Source: an uncultured Clostridia bacterium (lineage in GTDB: Bacteria > Bacillota > Clostridia > Christensenellales > Pumilibacteraceae). Taken from it: a stretch of DNA of 64,000 nucleotides. A program made the position numbers and the translations under genes. Positions 25,379 to 34,666 of this stretch are shown piece after piece. Below the pieces are notes generated by a model. It saw nothing but the letters and a program-made list of their open reading frames with translations, made no database searches and was not told the DNA's origin. Position 1 is the stretch's first letter. Every line of letters starts with the position of its first letter. The stretch is taken from contig CAKQDN010000002.1 of the NCBI GenBank assembly GCA_934229275.1, positions 17,346-81,345 of the forward strand, read 5' to 3'.

Positions 25379-27001
25379 TTATTTACGTCCGTAACTGTCT
25401 TTAAGGCTTACCACCTGATTAAAAGCATTATCTCCGTCTTTGGTGTCCTTGCAGAAATAGCCGATACGCATAAACTGGAAAGACTGAAGCGGCTTGGCGG
25501 AAGCGAGATATGCTTCACCCTTGGCTTTATAATCGACGCGCGAATTCTTATTCATGCGCTCGGAAAAGTCCTCGTGAACGCCGTCGTAGGGCAAAAGCAG
25601 ATAGTCGTACACTCTGGCATCGAGATCGATACAATTTTTTGCGTCTACCCACTGAATAACGCCCTTTGCCTTGACTCCCGAATTGTCCTCGCCGGAATGA
25701 GTGCCTTCCACTATTTCGGCATATACGCGAGTGACGACTCCGTTCTGCTCGTCGTAGCCGGTGCATTTGACGATGTAGGCGCCTTTAAGACGAGTGTACG
25801 CGCCCACCGTCATACGCTTGTACTTGGGCGGCGGAACGATTTCGAAGTCGCTACGATCGATGTACAGTTTATTGGAAAACGACACTTTTCTCGTACCGAG
25901 ATCGGGATTATTAGGATTGATTTCGAAGTCGATCTGCTCGGAATAATCGTCGGGACGATTGGTTATAACCAGTTCGAGCGGATTCAATACCGCCATCGCG
26001 CGTTCGGCAGTCATATTGAGTTCGTCGCGGATGCAACTTTCCAGTTGTCCCGCTTCCACTTCGCTGTTGGCTTTGGCAACGCCGATACGCTCGCAGAATT
26101 CTTTAAGCGCGGTGGGCGTGTAGCCGCGTCTTCTCAGCCCTGCTATAGTGGGCATACGCGGATCGTCCCAGCCGTCCACGAACCCTTCGTCCACGAGTTT
26201 TTTGAGATAGCGCTTGCTCATTATCGTGCGTTCGATGTTAAGACGGGCAAACTCGTACTGATGCGGCTTCTTTTCGAACTCGCACTCGTTTATAACCCAA
26301 TCGTAGAACGGGCGGTGATCTTCGAATTCGAGCGTGCAGATGGAATGAGTTATTCCTTCGACGGCATCCTCTATCGGATGAGCGAAGTCGTACAAAGGAT
26401 AGATGCACCACTTGTCGCCCTGACGGTGATGAGTGGCTTTAAGCACGCGGTAAATGATCGGGTCGCGCATGTTGATGTTGGGCGACGCCATATCGATTTT
26501 TGCGCGGAGAACGAGCGCTCCGTCGGCAATCAAGCCGTTTTTCATGTCCTCGAAAAGTTTAAGGCTCTCTTCGATCGGACGATTGCGGTTTTTGCTCTCG
26601 ATTCCGGGCTCGGTGAGCGTGCCGCGCATTTCCTTCATTTGTTCGGGCGTGACGTCGTCAACGTACGCCTTGCCTTTTTTAATGAGTTTTACGGCGCACT
26701 CGTACATGGTTTCGAAATAATCGGAAGCGTACAGAACTTCGCCCTTCCAGCCCAGCCATTCGACGTCGGCTATAATGGATTTGACGAATTCGTCGTCCTC
26801 TTTTACGGGATTGGTGTCGTCGAAACGCAGATTGCACTTTCCGCCGTACTTGACAGCCGTGCCGTAGTAGTTAAGGCAGATGGATTTTGCGTGACCGATG
26901 TGCAGATATCCGTTGGGTTCGGGCGGAAATCTCGTGATTACTTCGGTGATTTTTCCGTCCGTAAGGTCTTTTTCGATTATTTCTTCGATGAAATTCGGCA
27001 T
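25379..27001 (-). CDS. glnS: Glutamine--tRNA ligase
   Basis: A 540-residue class I synthetase. PPEPNGYLHIGHAKS (HIGH motif, about residues 26-40) and RTIMSKRYL (KMSKS-type motif MSKR) are intact. The GlnRS-specific N-terminal sequence and the C-terminal anticodon-binding beta-barrels (YKRMTVGAYTRLKGAYIVKC; FQFMRIGYFCKD) are present. It charges tRNA-Gln directly, so this organism need not rely on the GatCAB route. Starts at ATG 27001 with AAGAGGAAC upstream, 46 bp behind a small hypothetical gene. Confidence 0.95.
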   Translation of the reverse strand: MPNFIEEIIEKDLTDGKITEVITRFPPEPNGYLHIGHAKSICLNYYGTAVKYGGKCNLRFDDTNPVKEDDEFVKSIIADVEWLGWKGEVLYASDYFETMYECAVKLIKKGKAYVDDVTPEQMKEMRGTLTEPGIESKNRNRPIEESLKLFEDMKNGLIADGALVLRAKIDMASPNINMRDPIIYRVLKATHHRQGDKWCIYPLYDFAHPIEDAVEGITHSICTLEFEDHRPFYDWVINECEFEKKPHQYEFARLNIERTIMSKRYLKKLVDEGFVDGWDDPRMPTIAGLRRRGYTPTALKEFCERIGVAKANSEVEAGQLESCIRDELNMTAERAMAVLNPLELVITNRPDDYSEQIDFEINPNNPDLGTRKVSFSNKLYIDRSDFEIVPPPKYKRMTVGAYTRLKGAYIVKCTGYDEQNGVVTRVYAEIVEGTHSGEDNSGVKAKGVIQWVDAKNCIDLDARVYDYLLLPYDGVHEDFSERMNKNSRVDYKAKGEAYLASAKPLQSFQFMRIGYFCKDTKDGDNAFNQVVSLKDSYGRK

Positions 27002-27047
27002 ATGTTCCTCTTTTGCGTTTGCACGCCTTTTATTTTACTGGTTTCGT

Positions 27048-27371
27048 TTACTTGTTTCCGTGTCCGCCGCACTGTGACGGGAACACGATTTTATCGCTCT
27101 TTTGTTTAAGTCCGTCGCCCGTTCTTACGAAGCCGAGCGTTTCGTAGTAGGCGTCGTAGTAGCCGACTTCCACTTCTTCGAACTGCTCGCTTAAAAGAAA
27201 CACGACGCTGCGCAGCATGAAGTCGCGGATAAGGGCGGCGTTACCGACCGGCGCGACGTTTTCGGAAACGATGACGTTATCGCGGGTCACGACTTCGCCC
27301 AGCACACAGTTTTCATACGCCTGATAGACGGCAGAGTCGCCTTTTACGAATACTTTTTTTACGGTTATCAT
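27048..27371 (-). CDS. Small hypothetical protein, GNAT-like C-terminal half
   Basis: A 107-residue protein with its own promoter. The stretch EEVEVGYYDAYYETLGFVRTG resembles the last strand-helix-strand of GNAT acetyltransferases (YYE-LGF), but the acetyl-CoA pyrophosphate loop (R/QxxGxG/A) is missing, so acetyltransferase activity is doubtful. A C-terminal CGGH tetrad might bind metal. It lies directly upstream of glnS on the same strand. Function unknown. Confidence 0.55.
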   Translation of the reverse strand: MITVKKVFVKGDSAVYQAYENCVLGEVVTRDNVIVSENVAPVGNAALIRDFMLRSVVFLLSEQFEEVEVGYYDAYYETLGFVRTGDGLKQKSDKIVFPSQCGGHGNK

Positions 27372-27381
27372 AATACTCTAT

Positions 27382-27410
27382 ATTTTAATGTTTCCGCGAA
27401 AAAATGTCAA
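27382..27410 (-). promoter_or_regulatory. Promoter of the small GNAT-like gene (and probably glnS)
   Basis: Minus strand TTGACA, 17 nt, TAAAAT, about 10 nt before the start codon of the 107-residue gene. Confidence 0.7.
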
Positions 27411-27450
27411 TCGCTTACGGCTTAAAAGCACGATTTTTTGCATATTTCGC

Positions 27451-28296
27451 TTATAATTCGGACAAATACAGCACGTCAACGTCGCCGTCGTCGAAAAGTT
27501 CGGTTCTTTCGAGCGCGATTATCTTCAGTTTCTGACCGTGAGCGAGCGCGACGATGTTTTCGTTTTCGCTGCGCGTGGGGTCGCCGTTGGCAAGTCGAAC
27601 GTCTGTGAGAGTTTTAAGTTTCATATAATTATCGAACGCTTTCTGCTTTTCGGACGCGTCCTCGCCACCGGTCTGCGCTGCGATGAGAGCGTCGCCGAGC
27701 AGGGACACCGTGACGTCCATAACGGCGATTTTTCCGATGAGTTTAGGCACGAGTTTAAGCGTTTTTTCGCTTTTAAAAGCGCTTGACGCGATAACGTAGC
27801 CGCGGTGATAATCGACAGGCGACGCTCCGCCTCCGAGAATTTTCCCCACGACGACGGTGGCGACGTACGCAAACACGACGAGAGCAATGCCCACGATGAA
27901 AACGTACATGACGCCGGGCAGGTCCGGCACGAACGCCGACAGAACCACGCCCGTCAAAAACGCGACGCTGATTCCGAAAATAAGTCCGAACACGACGCTC
28001 ATGCTCTTATATACAGGGCGAGTGGACAGCGACGTCTGCAGTTTTTCCATAAGCATTTTAAGCAGTTTGCACACGGGTCTGCTGAGCGAAAGCATGAACA
28101 GCGCGAGAATGGACGCCGTTATCGCGCATGTGACGACGTAGTTCGCCACGGTTATATCGGGGAAATACATGCTTAAAAATTCGACGGCGTACAGCCCGAG
28201 TACCGCTCCGAGAACGCTCATAAGCACGGCGGTTATCGCGAACAGTTTTTTCTCCAGTTTTTGCGCTTCGTTTTTATTCTCGTCGTTTTTTCTCAT
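27451..28296 (-). CDS. YacL-like membrane protein with shortened PIN-like domain
   Basis: A 281-residue protein with four membrane segments (about residues 20-42, 50-72, 98-120, 125-148), the N-terminal layout of YacL-type PIN/TRAM proteins. Residue 190 onward reads KIAVMDVTVSLLGDALIAA, resembling the first strand of a PIN domain, and VDVLYLSEL resembles the last strand. The region between is too short for a full PIN nuclease, and the C-terminal TRAM domain is absent. Catalytic acids cannot be assigned with confidence. Its ATG overlaps the recD2 stop by 4 bp, in an operon metK-recD2-this gene. Confidence 0.55.
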   Translation of the reverse strand: MRKNDENKNEAQKLEKKLFAITAVLMSVLGAVLGLYAVEFLSMYFPDITVANYVVTCAITASILALFMLSLSRPVCKLLKMLMEKLQTSLSTRPVYKSMSVVFGLIFGISVAFLTGVVLSAFVPDLPGVMYVFIVGIALVVFAYVATVVVGKILGGGASPVDYHRGYVIASSAFKSEKTLKLVPKLIGKIAVMDVTVSLLGDALIAAQTGGEDASEKQKAFDNYMKLKTLTDVRLANGDPTRSENENIVALAHGQKLKIIALERTELFDDGDVDVLYLSEL

Positions 28297-30506
28297 ATTT
28301 CTTCCTCCTTTTCGCCGAACAGCGTACGAACTTCGTACACGGCGTCCTCGATGAAATACCCGAGTGCCGAATACCTTTTGGCGATATAGTCGTTTTTAAC
28401 CATTTTTCCGACGTTGGCTTCTTCGCCCACCAGTACTACGAGTTTTTTCGCTCGCGTTATGGCGGTGTACAGAAGATTCCTCGTGAGAATTACGGGCGCT
28501 CCGGAAATTACCGGCATTACGACCGCGTCGAATTCGCTGCCCTGACTTTTGTGAACGGTGACGGCGTAGGCAAGTTGCAGTTCGCCGATCATCTCGCCCG
28601 AATACAGGGCGCGCCGTCCGTCCTCGAACTCCACTTCGAGTTCGCGCCGCGCGACGTTTATCTCGGTGACGTAACCTATGTCGCCGTTGTAGACTCCTTT
28701 CCCGTCGATAACGTTGTAGCCGCTGACTATTTTCCAATCGATGTCGTAATCGTTTACGACGTGCATGACTTTATCGCCGACCGAATAGGAATACTCGTCG
28801 GACTGAATACGTTCGGTTTTGTCGCCGTTCAGCGTTTTTTGCAGGCGCGCGTTGAGATTTATAACGCCCGCAGGTCCGTTTTTCATCGGGCAAAGCACCT
28901 GAATTTTATCGGCGCGCACGTTTAAGTATTTGGGCAGTCTGCGCGAAACCGTGTCGACAACCTTATCGGCTATTGCGTCCGCTCCCACCGCTTTCATAAA
29001 GAAAAAGTCTTTATCCGTCCGATCGAGCACGGGCATTTCTCCGCGGTTTATCGCGTGGGCGTTGGAAACGATAAGGCTTTCGAGAGCCTGACGGTATATG
29101 GCGCTGAGTTCGACGCACGGCACCGCTCCGCTGTTTTTTATGTCGGCAAGCACGTTACCCGCTCCGACGCTGGGCAACTGGTCTTTATCGCCCACAAGCA
29201 CGAGCCTCGTACCGGGGTTTATGTGGTCGAGCAGCGATTTCATAAGGTATATATCCACCATAGAAAACTCGTCCACTATCACGACGTCGCTGGTGAGCGG
29301 CTCGCTTTCCTCGACGTACTCTTCTCTTTTCAGTCCGAGCGCTCGGTGAATGGTGCTTGCCTCGCCGCCGGTCGCCTCGCTCATGCGCTTTGCCGCGCGT
29401 CCCGTGGGAGCCATAAGCGAATAGGTCATACCGAGATTGCCGAGAATGGACATTATGCACTTTATTATGGTGGTTTTGCCGGTACCGGGTCCGCCGGTTA
29501 TCAGCACGACGCCCGAATTTATGGCGAGCGATATTGCTTTCTTCTGGTTTTCGTGGAATTTTATCGAATTGATCTGCTCGTACGTTTCTATTTCTTTGAC
29601 GCAGTCGTATTCGAGTTTGTCGGCATAGTCGATGAGTTTGACGAGCGCGGTCGCTACGCCTTTTTCGACGCGATACATGCCCGTGAGCATTACCGACGGC
29701 TTATCGAATTCGAAACGGCGCATTTTACGTTCCGAGAGCAGCTGCTCGAGAACGGGAAAAATACACTCTTCGCCGACTCCCAAAAGCGTCTGCACGGAAG
29801 AAATAAGTTCGTCCTGCGGAAGATAGGTGTTGCCGCCGACGCGTGCGCTTTCTTTAAGCGTGAACACGATGCCGGCGCGGACGCGGAACGCTCCGTTTCT
29901 GGTAATTCCCATACTCTGCGCTATTTTATCGGCGCTGTAAAAGCCTATGCCGTCCACGTCCTCGATGAGCGCGTACGGATTTTTGCTTATGACCTGCACG
30001 GTGTCTTTGCCGTAAACCGAGTAGATTTTCATTGCGGTGTTGAGCGTTATGCCGTACTTCTGCAAAAACATGACTGCGTCCTGCATTATCTTGATTTTGC
30101 CGTACGCCTCGCTTATTTCGACCGCTTTTCTCTTGCTTATACCGGGGACTTCGGAAAGTCTGCCGGGCGTGTACTCGATGACGTCGAACGTTTTCAAGCC
30201 GAATTTTCCGACCAGTCGCATGGCAAGCACCGGTCCTATTCCCTTGATAACGCCGCTTCCGAGGTAGCGGATTATTCCGTCAGCGGTTTCGGGCAGTACT
30301 TCTTTGACGTCGGTCGCTTTGAACTGTCTGCCGAATTTGGGGTGCATAACGTAGTCGCCTTCCGCCACCACCGCCTGACCTTCGACGGCAGTGGGAAAAA
30401 GCCCGGCGCATACGACGGGCTGCCCGTCAACGTCGAGAACGGCAATCGTATACCCGTTCTCCTCGTTGCGGAATCGTACATCGGCTATCTCTCCCCGAAG
30501 TTTCAT
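28293..30506 (-). CDS. recD2: ATP-dependent DNA helicase, RecD2 family
   Basis: A 737-residue SF1B helicase. The N-terminal OB-like domain (LRGEIADVRFRNEENGYTIA) and helix-hairpin-helix elements (VIKGIGPVLAMRLV; VDGIGFYSADKIA) mark RecD2 rather than RecD of RecBCD. Walker A is GGPGTGKTT (about residues 341-349), Walker B VIVDEFSMVD, then QLPSVGAG, and motif VI YTAITRAKK near 705. The SH3-like insert (YNGDIGYVTEIN) is present. It unwinds 5'-to-3' in repair and fork maintenance. The ATG shares one base with the metK stop. Confidence 0.93.
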   Translation of the reverse strand: MKLRGEIADVRFRNEENGYTIAVLDVDGQPVVCAGLFPTAVEGQAVVAEGDYVMHPKFGRQFKATDVKEVLPETADGIIRYLGSGVIKGIGPVLAMRLVGKFGLKTFDVIEYTPGRLSEVPGISKRKAVEISEAYGKIKIMQDAVMFLQKYGITLNTAMKIYSVYGKDTVQVISKNPYALIEDVDGIGFYSADKIAQSMGITRNGAFRVRAGIVFTLKESARVGGNTYLPQDELISSVQTLLGVGEECIFPVLEQLLSERKMRRFEFDKPSVMLTGMYRVEKGVATALVKLIDYADKLEYDCVKEIETYEQINSIKFHENQKKAISLAINSGVVLITGGPGTGKTTIIKCIMSILGNLGMTYSLMAPTGRAAKRMSEATGGEASTIHRALGLKREEYVEESEPLTSDVVIVDEFSMVDIYLMKSLLDHINPGTRLVLVGDKDQLPSVGAGNVLADIKNSGAVPCVELSAIYRQALESLIVSNAHAINRGEMPVLDRTDKDFFFMKAVGADAIADKVVDTVSRRLPKYLNVRADKIQVLCPMKNGPAGVINLNARLQKTLNGDKTERIQSDEYSYSVGDKVMHVVNDYDIDWKIVSGYNVIDGKGVYNGDIGYVTEINVARRELEVEFEDGRRALYSGEMIGELQLAYAVTVHKSQGSEFDAVVMPVISGAPVILTRNLLYTAITRAKKLVVLVGEEANVGKMVKNDYIAKRYSALGYFIEDAVYEVRTLFGEKEEEI

Positions 30507-31693
30507 TACTTCAAGCCGAGAACGGACCTGATTTCTTCGACCTTATCGGTCTGCTCCCACGGAAGATCGGGTTTGCCGAAATGTCCGTAGTTGGTGGTTT
30601 TCGCGTATATCGGACGCTTCAATCCGAGATTTTCGATTATGCTGTACGGGCGGAAATCGAACACCTTCGCGATGCAATCGAGCAGTTGAGCGTCGGAAAA
30701 CTTACTCGTTCCGAACGTATCGACGCACACCGATACGGGATGCGCTTTGCCGATAGCGTACGCGACCTGCAACTGCACTCTGTCCGCCGCTCCGGCAGCG
30801 ACCAGATTCTTGCATACATAACGAGCGTAGTAGCACGCAGAGCGATCGACCTTGGTCGGGTCTTTGCCCGAAAAAGCTCCGCCGCCGTGCGGACACATAC
30901 CGCCGTAAGTATCGACGATGATTTTTCTTCCGGTGACTCCGCTGTCGCCGTGCGGTCCGCCGATAACGAATTTACCGGTGGGGTTTATATAAAATTTGGT
31001 GTCATTTTTGAGATATTCGGACGGGATAACCGCTTTGATTATTTTTTCGGTTACGTCCTTTTCGAGTTGCTCGTGCGTGACGAATTCGTCGTGCTGAGTG
31101 GATACGACCACGGTGTCCACATACGACGGCACGCCGTTCTCGTAAGCGACGGTGACCTGCGCTTTTCCGTCGGGTCGCAGATATTTAATCTCGCCGTTCT
31201 TTCTCGCTTCGGACAGTTTTTTGGTAAGAGCGTGCGCAAGCGTTATCGGAAGCGGCATAAGTTCGCTCGTTTCGCGGCAAGCATAGCCGAACATCATACC
31301 CTGATCGCCGGCACCCGTTTTGGATGCCGGGTCCGACTCTCCTTCACGCTGTTCGAGCGCGTTGTTGACGCCCATCGCGATGTCCTGCGACTGCTCGTCT
31401 ATAGCGGTAAGCACGGCGCAGGTGTTGCCGTCGAAACCGTATTCGGCGTTATCGTAGCCGATGCCCTTTATAACCTTTCTCGCAAGCGTGGGAATATCGA
31501 TGTAACTTTCGGTGGTGAATTCGCCCATTACGAGCGTCATACCGGTGGTGCAGCACACTTCGCACGCGATGTGGCTGTCGGGGTCGTTTTTAAGTGCTTC
31601 GTCCAGAATACTGTCGGCGATGAGATCGCATACCTTGTCGGGATGTCCCTCGGTTACGCTCTCGCTCGAAAATAAGAATTTATCGTTTGTCAA
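30506..31693 (-). CDS. metK: S-adenosylmethionine synthase
   Basis: A 395-residue enzyme, normal length. ESVTEGHPDKVCD (ATP/methionine site, about residues 10-22), the flexible loop, GAGDQGMMFGYA (about 127-138) and the P-loop-like GGPHGDSGVTGRKI are all intact. It makes SAM from methionine and ATP. First gene of metK-recD2-YacL-like, from its own TTGACT-17-TACAAT promoter; I see no SAM riboswitch in the roughly 30-nt leader. Confidence 0.97.
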   Translation of the reverse strand: MTNDKFLFSSESVTEGHPDKVCDLIADSILDEALKNDPDSHIACEVCCTTGMTLVMGEFTTESYIDIPTLARKVIKGIGYDNAEYGFDGNTCAVLTAIDEQSQDIAMGVNNALEQREGESDPASKTGAGDQGMMFGYACRETSELMPLPITLAHALTKKLSEARKNGEIKYLRPDGKAQVTVAYENGVPSYVDTVVVSTQHDEFVTHEQLEKDVTEKIIKAVIPSEYLKNDTKFYINPTGKFVIGGPHGDSGVTGRKIIVDTYGGMCPHGGGAFSGKDPTKVDRSACYYARYVCKNLVAAGAADRVQLQVAYAIGKAHPVSVCVDTFGTSKFSDAQLLDCIAKVFDFRPYSIIENLGLKRPIYAKTTNYGHFGKPDLPWEQTDKVEEIRSVLGLK

Positions 31694-31728
31694 ATCCGTT
31701 TACTTCCTTTTTTGTCTTTATCTTTAAT

Positions 31729-31757
31729 ATTGTACAATATCCGGGCGAAATAGTCAA
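31729..31757 (-). promoter_or_regulatory. metK promoter
   Basis: Minus strand TTGACT, 17-nt spacer, TACAAT, giving a leader of roughly 30 nt. Confidence 0.8.
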
Positions 31758-31837
31758 GCACGGCGCAGGCATAAACGATAAAATAAGCGCGGCGGCGCCG
31801 AACAATCAAATTATGCCGTCATTCCGCTCGTTTACGA

Positions 31838-31866
31838 TTGACATTTGCAAAAGGTTGCGGTATAAT
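31838..31866 (+). promoter_or_regulatory. proS promoter
   Basis: Perfect TTGACA, 17 nt, perfect TATAAT, about 38 nt before the proS ATG. The leader is too short for a T-box. Confidence 0.85.
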
Positions 31867-31904
31867 ATAATGTGAATTTTACTTTTTTACGGAGTTTATC
31901 ATTT

Positions 31905-33344
31905 ATGGCAAAAGACGCTCAATTCGTAAAGGATATCGCGGACATCGAAACCGACTTTCCGCAGTGGTACACAGACGTCGTTTTAAAGACGCAGATGGTG
32001 GACTACGGTCCGGTTAAAGGTACCATGGTCATCCGTCCGTACGGTTACGCCGTGTGGGAAAACATTCAGCGCGAACTGGACAATCGCTTCAAAGCGACCG
32101 GTCACGAAAACGCATACTTCCCCATGTTCATACCTTACAGTTACCTCGTCAAAGAAGCCGACCACGTCGAAGGCTTTGCTCCCGAAGTGGCTCTGGTCAC
32201 GCATGTCGGCGACGTGGAACTGCCCGAAAAACTGGTCGTTCGTCCCACGAGCGAAACCATAATCTGCGAAATGTATTCCAAATGGGTGCAGTCCTATCGC
32301 GATCTGCCCGTGCTTATCAATCAGTGGGCAAACGTCGTCCGTTGGGAAAAGACTACCCGTCCCTTCCTTCGTACTTCCGAATTCTTGTGGCAGGAAGGTC
32401 ACACTCTGCACAGAACCGAAGAAGAAGCGCGTGCCGAAACCATGCGCATGCTCGACGTTTACGACGAATTCTGCCGTAACGTGCTGGCTATCCCCATGAT
32501 GAAGGGCAGAAAGTCGGAAAAAGAAAAGTTTGCCGGAGCAAAAGAAACCTACTCGATAGAAGCAATGATGCACGACGGAAAGAGTCTGCAGTGCGGCACT
32601 TCCCACTACTTCGGTACCAATTTCACCGAAGCGTTCGACATAACCTATCTCGACAGCGACGGCGTGAGAAAACACCCCTATCAGACTTCCTGGGGCGTGT
32701 CCACCCGTCTTATCGGCGCGCTTATAATGGTTCACGGCGATCAGCGCGGCTTGTGTCTGCCGCCCTACGTCGCTCCCGTTCAGGCGGTTATCATCCCGGT
32801 TGCGATGCATAAGGAAGGCGTGCTTGAAAAAGCGAAAGAACTGTACGAAAGCGTAAGTAGCGCCGGCATAAGAGTTAAGTTGGACGACACCGAGAATTCA
32901 CCCGGATGGAAATTCAACGAATACGAAATGAAGGGCGTTCCGCTGCGTATAGAAATCGGTCCGCGCGACATCGAAAAAGGCGAAGTCGTTTACTCGCGCC
33001 GCGATAAACTGGGCGAAAAATTCACGCTTCCCATATCGGAAGTCGCCGAAAGAATCCCCGAAATTCTCGCCGACATCAATCGGAATATGTACGAAAAGGC
33101 ACTTAATCACCTCAAAACGCACACCATCAAGGTTTCGAACATGGAAGAAATCCGCGCAGCCGTCGATAACGGCGACTTTGCCGAAGGTATGTGGTGCGGT
33201 TGCCGCGAGTGCGAGGATAAGTTGAAGCAGGAAATGCAGGTCACGACCCGCAACATGCCCTTCGACCAGACTCCCGTCGGCGACAAATGCGCTATATGCG
33301 GTAAGCCTGCCAAAAAACGCATAATCTTCGGAAGAGCGTACTGA
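31905..33344 (+). CDS. proS: Proline--tRNA ligase, archaeal/eukaryal type (ProS type 3)
   Basis: The start is ATG 31905 (GGAG upstream); an in-frame GTG at 31872 lies next to the promoter. The 479-residue enzyme has class II motifs (VVRPTSETIICEMY; WEKTTRPFLRTSEFLWQEGHT, about residues 143-163) and lacks the large editing insertion of bacterial-type ProRS. The C-terminal zinc domain has CGCREC and CAICGKP, and the chain ends in the characteristic Tyr (FGRAY). Single-gene unit with strong promoter and terminator. Confidence 0.95.
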   Translation: MAKDAQFVKDIADIETDFPQWYTDVVLKTQMVDYGPVKGTMVIRPYGYAVWENIQRELDNRFKATGHENAYFPMFIPYSYLVKEADHVEGFAPEVALVTHVGDVELPEKLVVRPTSETIICEMYSKWVQSYRDLPVLINQWANVVRWEKTTRPFLRTSEFLWQEGHTLHRTEEEARAETMRMLDVYDEFCRNVLAIPMMKGRKSEKEKFAGAKETYSIEAMMHDGKSLQCGTSHYFGTNFTEAFDITYLDSDGVRKHPYQTSWGVSTRLIGALIMVHGDQRGLCLPPYVAPVQAVIIPVAMHKEGVLEKAKELYESVSSAGIRVKLDDTENSPGWKFNEYEMKGVPLRIEIGPRDIEKGEVVYSRRDKLGEKFTLPISEVAERIPEILADINRNMYEKALNHLKTHTIKVSNMEEIRAAVDNGDFAEGMWCGCRECEDKLKQEMQVTTRNMPFDQTPVGDKCAICGKPAKKRIIFGRAY

Positions 33345-33375
33345 TTGGTTCCGAAAAACAATCCTAAAACAATCG

Positions 33376-33425
33376 AAAAGCGACGACAAAGGTTTGCTCC
33401 TTATGCCGTCGCTTTTGTTTTTATA
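33376..33425. terminator. Terminator behind proS
   Basis: AAAAGCGACG and CGTCGCTTTT form a 10-bp stem, followed by TTTTTAT on the plus strand. It lies between convergent genes and may work both ways. Confidence 0.8.
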
Positions 33426-34059
33426 TAATTTGATTTTCTTCGCCTAAGGCGTGTTTTTTAAGCCTTACGCGCAGCAAAACCGACGCAAACACGATAAACG
33501 CGTAGATAAAGAAACTCGTATAAATCGTAAGCGTGTGCATGCCGCCGTCGCCACTTGCTCCGGTCGCCGTGATAAGCGTGTTCTGCAAAATAAGCACACC
33601 GGTTGCAGCGTCCACGAGCGCTACGGAATTGCGCATGTAGCCGAGCGGCGTGCGTCCGCTCTTTTTAACGTAACGCACGACGGCTACGGTCGTTTTATAA
33701 GTGCAGTACGCAGCCGCGGTAATCGCCGGAATAATGCCGAGAGAAAAGTTCCGCTGCATTTTTACAAGAAGAATTATCGGTGCGATGAGCGCGACGTTAA
33801 GCGCGAACAGCATCCACGACGACACCGAACACAGTCTGTCGGTATTCGCCGTTTTATCGCCGCCGGCTTTTCTGTCCGCTATTGCGCCTGCCGCTATGCC
33901 TATTCTTATTGCGGTCAGCAAAAAGTAGTACACCGCCATGCAAATCGCGAACAAATAGCGTTGACTTACGCCCAGAACGGCGTTATACGCGCAGAAAGCG
34001 AGCGCGGCTACGACCGAAAACGCTCCGTCCGAGAAAAACGTTTTGACTTTACGATTCAT
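33421..34059 (-). CDS. Six-helix membrane protein of unknown function
   Basis: A 212-residue protein with six predicted membrane segments (about residues 12-30, 36-60, 80-100, 105-125, 145-163, 176-196) and a basic C-terminal tail. I recognise no family. It overlaps the end of an upstream TetR gene by 11 bp, so the two are co-translated and the TetR protein probably controls it. A role in export or membrane stress is only a guess. Confidence 0.7.
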   Translation of the reverse strand: MNRKVKTFFSDGAFSVVAALAFCAYNAVLGVSQRYLFAICMAVYYFLLTAIRIGIAAGAIADRKAGGDKTANTDRLCSVSSWMLFALNVALIAPIILLVKMQRNFSLGIIPAITAAAYCTYKTTVAVVRYVKKSGRTPLGYMRNSVALVDAATGVLILQNTLITATGASGDGGMHTLTIYTSFFIYAFIVFASVLLRVRLKKHALGEENQII

Positions 34060-34648
34060 TTTTTCTCTCCGGCGCGTGCGGCAGGCAATCGGTTATTATC
34101 GACATGACCTCGTCCGTACCGAGCAGGCAGCCTTCCTTTACCCACGTTTCGATTATCGCGAGCGTACCGCTCATATAGTATGCGAAAACGTACTGCCGTC
34201 TGTTCTTCGGAACGCCGTATTTTTCCAGAACGGGCGAAAAAATATCGCCGTACATTTTTTCGAAAGTCTTATCCGCTCCGAAAAGCACAGCGTTTTGCAT
34301 AATAAGAGCGTACACTTTTCGGTTTTGTCTGACGAAATTCAGGTACGGAACGAGATATTCGGGCGTTATCAGAAAGCCGTCGCTCTTCGCATTTCGCTCC
34401 GCCTGTTCCCGGGATACTCCCGAAGGCTTGCACTGCTCGTAAAAACGATTGCATATCAGTTCGTAACTTTCTTTAAGCAGGTCGTCCATGCCCTCGTAAT
34501 GAAGGTAAAAAGTCGAGCGGTTTACTCCCGCCTTTTCGCACACTTCTTTAACAGTGATAAACTCGTAGTCCTTTTTCTGAAGCAACGCCAAAAGCGCGTC
34601 GTCCATAAGACTTGCCGTATAAAAATATTTGCTTTGGTTTTTGTCCAT
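34049..34648 (-). CDS. TetR/AcrR family transcriptional regulator
   Basis: A 199-residue protein. The N-terminal helix-turn-helix is clear (LMDDALLALLQKKDYEFITV, then VCEKAGVNRSTFYLHYEGMDDLL, about residues 35-57, with the TFYLHY core). The C-terminal ligand domain is of the TetR_C type seen in Firmicutes (VRQNRKVYALIM). It heads a two-gene unit with the six-helix membrane protein, an arrangement typical for local repressors. Confidence 0.9.
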   Translation of the reverse strand: MDKNQSKYFYTASLMDDALLALLQKKDYEFITVKEVCEKAGVNRSTFYLHYEGMDDLLKESYELICNRFYEQCKPSGVSREQAERNAKSDGFLITPEYLVPYLNFVRQNRKVYALIMQNAVLFGADKTFEKMYGDIFSPVLEKYGVPKNRRQYVFAYYMSGTLAIIETWVKEGCLLGTDEVMSIITDCLPHAPERKNES

Positions 34649-34666
34649 ACGCTCCCGACCGCCGAA

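Noticed and set aside
29055..30590. A 511-codon plus-strand frame
   Set aside because: Antisense to recD2; no signals or motifs. The same holds for long frames opposite glnS, metK and the V-ATPase genes.
31694..31760. SAM riboswitch upstream of metK
   Set aside because: The promoter leaves a leader of only about 30 nt, too short for any SAM aptamer.
31861..31904. T-box leaders for the synthetase genes
   Set aside because: The proS leader is about 38 nt; alaS and glnS follow other genes within 21-46 bp. No T-box core sequence seen.
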